Of a stretch of DNA of 64,000 bases, positions 61,545 through 64,000 are shown in pieces; position 1 is the first letter of the stretch; the number at the start of each line of letters is the position of its first letter. The translations under genes and the position numbers were made by a program. The stretch spans positions 219,357-283,356 of the forward strand of contig NZ_ATUW01000003.1 of the NCBI RefSeq assembly GCF_000420405.1, in the 5' to 3' direction. The stretch is from Winkia neuii subsp. neuii DSM 8576. GTDB lineage: Bacteria > Actinomycetota > Actinomycetes > Actinomycetales > Actinomycetaceae. The notes under the pieces were generated by a model, which saw only the letters and a list, made by a program, of their open reading frames with translations, was not told where the DNA came from and did not search any database.

Positions 61545-63497
61545 GTGTCTACTAACCCGCACAACCGGAGTTTGGGAGCAAACTACCAGCTGAGCACGCC
61601 AATTGGGGAGGGCAGCTCAGGCGTAGTCTGGCGCGGCGTCAATAAGACGTCTAATACTGTGGTAGCGGCCAAGATACTTCGCCCCCAGTACCTCAGCGAT
61701 CCGAAAATTGTGACGAGTTTCCTTACCGAGCGCTCAATTCTTTTGACTCTGGAGCACCCCAATATCGTCAAGGTCTTGGATTTAGTTGCCGAAGGGCACA
61801 CACTAGCGATAGTGCAGGAGTACATAGAGGGCCCCTCACTTACGGAGCTGGTATCCGCTGGGCCAATTGCCCCCGCACGTGCTCTAAAAATATCGGAGGG
61901 GATCTTTTCAGCCCTGGCATTCGCACATGCTCGTGGCGTGCTTCACCGGGACGTGAAATCGCAGAATATTCTTCTAAATAGGGGCTGGCAGGCCGCCCCT
62001 GCTGAACATGTAAAAGTTACAGATTTTGGCATCGCCCGCGTGCTGTCTGAATCGCATGCGCGTACTACTTCCCTGCTGGGAACCCCTAATTACATGTCAC
62101 CAGAACTAATAGAGTTCGGGGAGGCTTCTTACCCGGCTGATGTGTATTCTGCGGGCATAGTGCTTTATGAATTGCTAGCTGGGCGCACCCCTTTTGAGGG
62201 CCCCGGAACTGATTTTACCGTTGCTCAAAGGCACGTTAATTCGCAACTTCCCAGCCTAGATCTGCCCTCTCCACTGTGGGAATTCCTGTGCTCGCTGTTG
62301 GAAAAGAATCCTGCTGACCGACCTTCAGCGAAAGGTGCGGCTACTACGGCCGCAAGCCTGGCAGAGTCCTTGCAAGGGGAAGTTGCCCGCACATTGCAGT
62401 CTCAGCCTGCCTCGTTTAGTAAGCACGGAGCCAAAACTGTTATTAGGGCTCGCAAGCCAAAACGGGCCCCAGCCCCCGCCGCTCCAGTTTCGTCGCGCCC
62501 AACTGTAGAGGCTGCTTCCCCAAAGGGCGACCAGACTATTTTGCGCGAAGTGCACCACCCCGCACCAATTTCGCTCCCCAAGCCCGAGCCAACTCCCAAG
62601 AGTTTGCTGAGTAGATTTCGCAGTCTTTCCCCTTTACAAACGGGAATTTGCGCCGTGGTAGCGGTGGCGGTTCTGGCTTGTGGCTTCCTTGGCATAAAAC
62701 ACTTGGCCTCTTCTCGCTCTGCCCCTTCGACGCCCGTTAGCGTAACTCAGAAAGATGAGCCTTTGCCTACCGGCCTAGTAGTAGAACGAAAAGCAACTTA
62801 CGATCCTGCGAATAAGAAGGTAGCCTTACAGCTTAGTTACGAAGCTAGGAGCAGCGAACTAAAAGGCCCGTTTTTGGAGGTAGTAGCGGATGGTTCAGAG
62901 TGCGCGGAACCTAGTTGGGATGCTCCAGCACATCCGAATGCCGAGGAAGAAACCTATATCTCTGCCGACTGCTCGTGGGCTGTAGATCCCGGAGCCGTTC
63001 GAACCGACGCCCCCAGCATAGTGCATGCAACCATCCCTTTGGACTTAGGGAACAAGGTAACGAAAGCTTCTTTACGCAAATGGCTCAGCTTGAACGCCAA
63101 GCGCACCAGTGAAGTTCTCTTGGATAAAGGGGTGCGCAGTTCGTCTTACCCTGCGCAACGGTTGCAAGATATTGACGTTGTAACCCCGGACCGCACCACC
63201 ATACAGAACCCAGTACCTATTTCAATTGTGCCTATCTGGCCGTATGGCCCAGACAAGCTAAACCCACTTTTCGTGAGCCCCCAAACAGGAACTTCGTCCA
63301 GCGTCCTGCAGGCTATAACTGGCAGTGCAGGGACAGTCCAATTCAACGACAACTGCGAAGGAGCAGTTTCAGTTTCGCGTGATAGAAAAACTGTGACGGC
63401 TTTGCGCCCAACCGACAACTGTGTCATTACAGCCACGGTTGGCGCTTTTACCGAGCGTCCCAGTAAAAACATGCAACTAGTGGGGAACGGCAGCTAG
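61545..63497 (+). CDS. Transmembrane serine/threonine protein kinase
   Basis: A Hanks-type kinase of 650 residues. GTG 61545 has AGGAGG four bases upstream, a far better start than codons further up. Kinase motifs: GEGSSGVV (21-28), K43, HRDVKSQN (134-141), DFG (160-162), GTPNYMSPE (179-187). The juxtamembrane part (about 290-360) is basic and Pro-rich. One membrane helix spans about 363-385. The outer domain (about 390-650) has four Cys and is not PASTA; I do not recognise it. The gene is divergent from the EssC-like trio, with about 165 bases between starts. A kinase facing a neighbouring FHA-domain ATPase suggests a phospho-switch controlling that machine. Confidence 0.92.
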   Translation: MSTNPHNRSLGANYQLSTPIGEGSSGVVWRGVNKTSNTVVAAKILRPQYLSDPKIVTSFLTERSILLTLEHPNIVKVLDLVAEGHTLAIVQEYIEGPSLTELVSAGPIAPARALKISEGIFSALAFAHARGVLHRDVKSQNILLNRGWQAAPAEHVKVTDFGIARVLSESHARTTSLLGTPNYMSPELIEFGEASYPADVYSAGIVLYELLAGRTPFEGPGTDFTVAQRHVNSQLPSLDLPSPLWEFLCSLLEKNPADRPSAKGAATTAASLAESLQGEVARTLQSQPASFSKHGAKTVIRARKPKRAPAPAAPVSSRPTVEAASPKGDQTILREVHHPAPISLPKPEPTPKSLLSRFRSLSPLQTGICAVVAVAVLACGFLGIKHLASSRSAPSTPVSVTQKDEPLPTGLVVERKATYDPANKKVALQLSYEARSSELKGPFLEVVADGSECAEPSWDAPAHPNAEEETYISADCSWAVDPGAVRTDAPSIVHATIPLDLGNKVTKASLRKWLSLNAKRTSEVLLDKGVRSSSYPAQRLQDIDVVTPDRTTIQNPVPISIVPIWPYGPDKLNPLFVSPQTGTSSSVLQAITGSAGTVQFNDNCEGAVSVSRDRKTVTALRPTDNCVITATVGAFTERPSKNMQLVGNGS

Positions 63498-63609
63498 GTG
63501 CAAGCTCGGCGCACCTGCTCAAAGGCGGGCCAGTTTTCCAGCTAAGTAAGGGCAAGCCCCCTATAGGGATGGTAGTTGTTAGTGCCCGAAGACATGACGG
63601 CCTGCCCCA

Positions 63610-64000
63610 TCACGCACCCTCACCATCCGGCTTCCCGGCTACCTGTATGCCCAGACGGCGACGTTCCTCATCCACCGGGGCAGTCCACTCTGCAGGCAAA
63701 TGCGCCAAAGTTCGAATACGCTCCAACTCATCAGGAAAACGCACATAATAATTCCAATGATCCGCCACTATATCCTGCGCCCACCGAACCCTATGCTTTT
63801 GAGCCCACTCCTCATAGTCCGGAGCATCTTCCCCCTTCCCCTGCAACATAAACGCTCGCTTATCCAACTCCACCAACAGCCGGATCAACACCAACGTAAA
63901 ATCAAAACGCACATAATTCAGCCGAATACGCTTCTTACCCGCATACAACTTGTAACGCTGAATAGGAGCATCAAAATGAGTCACCTCATCAAAACGAACC
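63610..64000 (-). CDS. Hypothetical protein fragment with atypical codon use
   Basis: The frame is open to the window edge. A GTG at 63984 gives at least 124 residues, but the true start may lie outside. I do not recognise the product: it is rich in Arg, Glu and aromatic residues (VRFDFTLVLIRLLVELDKR; HWNYYVRFPDELERIRTL), with no signal or membrane helix. Codons end largely in T or G (GTG, TTG, CGT, GAT, TAT), unlike the C-ending preference of most other genes here, suggesting recent acquisition. It converges with the kinase gene, with 112 bases between the two ends. Confidence 0.6.
   Translation of the reverse strand, partial: VRFDEVTHFDAPIQRYKLYAGKKRIRLNYVRFDFTLVLIRLLVELDKRAFMLQGKGEDAPDYEEWAQKHRVRWAQDIVADHWNYYVRFPDELERIRTLAHLPAEWTAPVDEERRRLGIQVAGKPDGEGA

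Overview
The window looks like chromosomal DNA of a medium-to-high GC actinobacterium, most likely of the Actinomycetaceae or a close relative. The basis is the gene families (DUF3180, DUF3152, a RipA-like NlpC/P60 hydrolase, an LAxTG-type sorting signal), the conserved block dacB-tilS-hpt-ftsH-folE / folP-folBK-DUF3180, frequent GTG starts and ATGA overlaps. The genus cannot be fixed from the sequence. I see no rRNA, tRNA, CRISPR array, insertion sequence or prophage.

Left part (1-16 kb): the 3' part of radA meets a minus-strand block for folate, purine salvage and cell-wall functions. This block is interrupted between folE and folP by an oppositely oriented segment. The segment carries an ornithine decarboxylase and putrescine/ornithine antiporter pair (speF-potE, an acid-stress module with a 500-bp leader) and an EamA transporter. 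Ppa, a PfkB sugar kinase and the NlpC/P60 hydrolase follow.

Middle (19-34 kb): a metY-metX-hydrolase operon has an attenuator-like leader. A minus-strand trio follows: a large FG-GAP surface protein with a C-terminal LATTG signal, a two-domain FAD/Fe-S oxidoreductase and a protein of unknown function. The trio sits behind a good DtxR/IdeR-type iron box. A 63-bp tandem repeat with an inverted end lies between the trio and ppdK.

Iron region (35-46 kb): a nine-gene operon of the FTR1/P19/DUF2318/ABC type, ending in an FMN-binding lipoprotein and an ApbE flavin transferase, starts behind a second iron-box-like site. It meets head-on a classical siderophore-type ABC importer. Together these make iron supply the main theme of the window: ferric reduction and high-affinity import on one strand, chelate import on the other. 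The FTR1 protein appears split into a periplasmic part and a permease part in different frames.

Right part (46-64 kb): pdxST, a radical SAM/SPASM protein, clpC and a GNAT acetyltransferase lead to a compact locus. It encodes an FHA-FtsK/SpoIIIE (EssC-like) ATPase, a membrane-anchored ligand-binding protein, a very large secreted helical protein and, divergently, a transmembrane Ser/Thr kinase. This resembles a type VII-like secretion or signalling locus but lacks recognisable WXG100, EccB/D/E or mycosin genes in the window, and is the best candidate for an undescribed system. A fragment with strikingly different codon use lies at the right edge.
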